A stretch of DNA of 64,000 bases. Origin: Sordaria brevicollis. Its lineage: Eukaryota > Ascomycota > Sordariomycetes > Sordariales > Sordariaceae. Below, piece by piece: positions 63,146 through 64,000 of this stretch. Under the pieces are notes generated by a model. The model saw nothing but the letters and a program-made list of their open reading frames with translations. It was not told the DNA's origin and did not search any database. Position 1 is the stretch's first letter; each line of letters starts with the position of its first letter. A program made the translations under genes and the position numbers. The DNA lies in NCBI GenBank assembly GCA_033439795.1, contig JAUTDP010000006.1, positions 310,001 through 374,000 of the forward strand. Direction: 5' to 3'.

Positions 63146-64000
63146 ATGGCTTCCTCTACAGTTCCTTCGGCTCTGCCGACCTCCGTGACGACAGCGGTAT
63201 CGACGGCATCCATATCAGGATCTGTTATATCAACAATATCCTCCACCTTGGCATCGACAATAACATCTTCAGCGAGCTTGCCATCTGAATTGAGTAGCTC
63301 GACATCGTCTAGTGTGCTTGCTACAACAACAAGCAAGCCTGCCGGATATAACAGTGACGAAACATCAACCCCAGGCGCCGCCCAAAAGGTCGAGGGCATT
63401 AGCCTGGTAGCATTTCTTACTGCGTTGGCCACTTCGTTGGTCATCTTCGGTGTACAGACGGGACTGTTCCTACTTCTACGACACAAGCTAGCTAGGATTT
63501 TGTACGTACCTTTTCCCTTGCGGCTCAGGGTGGTTCCTACTAACAACATCGCGCAACAGTAAGCCCAAGACTTATCTCGTTCCCGAACGCGAAAGAACAG
63601 AACCCCCACCTTCGGAACCATGGAACCTACTGTCCACCGTGCTCAGGTACGACGACCGCGAGATCATCAAGAAATGCGGTCTCGATGCGTACTTCTTCCT
63701 TCGATATCTTCAGACCCTGCTGGTCCTGTTTATTCCCATCGCGCTGGTTGTCATTCCCATTTTGATACCTATCAACTATGTTGGTGGACTCGGTCAACAG
63801 GTTGTTGACACTAATAGCACGGATATTGAGGACCCCGACATACCTACGGGCCTCGATACATTGGCATGGGGCAATGTCCGTCCAAAAAACTACCGTCGAC
63901 GTTGGGCTCATCTGCTTCTAGCCCTCTGCGTCATCGTCTGGGTTTGCACTGTCTTCTTCTTTGAGCTCCGCGTTTACGTCAAAATTCGCCAAGATTATCT
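63146..64000 (+). CDS. CSC1/OSCA/TMEM63-type calcium-permeable cation channel, N-terminal part
   Basis: Predicted membrane channel gated by hyperosmotic or mechanical stress (fungal Csc1/Rsn1/Phm7 group), truncated by the window end. Exons 63146-63501 and 63560-64000+ are joined across a 58-base intron (ATTTT|GTACGT...GCGCAACAG|T). The N-terminal 85 residues are Ser/Thr-rich and probably outside the cell. The first membrane helix is ISLVAFLTALATSLVIFGVQ, followed by the conserved KPKTYLVPERERTEPPP stretch and WNLLSTVLRYDDREIIKKCG. The second helix is in YFFLRYLQTLLVLFIPIALV, and the third is LLLALCVIVWVCTVFFFELR. This order is the late-exocytosis-associated TM domain of the family. The rest of the protein lies beyond base 64000. 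Confidence 0.9.

Overview
The window is nuclear DNA from a filamentous ascomycete (Pezizomycotina, probably Sordariomycetes). The evidence is genes with short introns (mostly 49-121 bases) that have GT..AG ends and CTAAC-like branch points, a set of recognisable fungal housekeeping genes, and GC-balanced gene islands separated by extremely AT-rich blocks. Those blocks look like transposons destroyed by repeat-induced point mutation (RIP): CpA/TpG is almost gone, TpA is everywhere, and every reading frame is riddled with stops.

Layout. 1-264 is a possible end of a reverse-strand gene cut by the window edge. 884-4003 is a peroxisomal Lon protease ending in the peroxisomal signal SRL. 4004-21586 is gene-poor and carries two dead DNA transposons: a Tc1/mariner-type element (9868-12393) and a piggyBac-like element (about 15408-17851). 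21587-23835 is a Zn2Cys6 transcription factor whose zinc cluster is interrupted by two introns around an 8-base exon. 25019-30723 is a complete but RIP-dead Ty1/copia retrotransposon with two 186-base LTRs and a target duplication.

32163-37844: two reverse-strand single-copy genes (32163-32894 and 33334-35510) look broken, with in-frame stops that are each one C-to-T change from a Gln or Arg codon. The second abuts intact mlh1 (35521-37844), with only 10 bases between the two ATGs. 38073-49992 is a dense housekeeping island: an NCS1 purine/cytosine permease, a Sec1-type exocytosis protein, the riboflavin reductase RIB7, a CYSTM tail protein and a salicylate-hydroxylase-like flavoprotein. 51250-60739 is a 9.5 kb RIP-dead DNA transposon with perfect 25-base inverted ends and a CACTA/tnp2-like remnant. 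61527-61693 is a small palindromic MITE-like element. 63146-64000 is the start of a CSC1/OSCA-type cation channel.

The live genes have unrelated cellular roles: peroxisomal proteolysis, mismatch repair, nucleobase uptake, secretion, riboflavin synthesis, aromatic hydroxylation and osmotic sensing. I see no metabolic cluster. The coherent story is genome defence: four large elements inactivated by RIP, and what looks like RIP-type damage in single-copy genes near the retrotransposon. No search or alignment was run; names rest on motifs read directly from the sequence.
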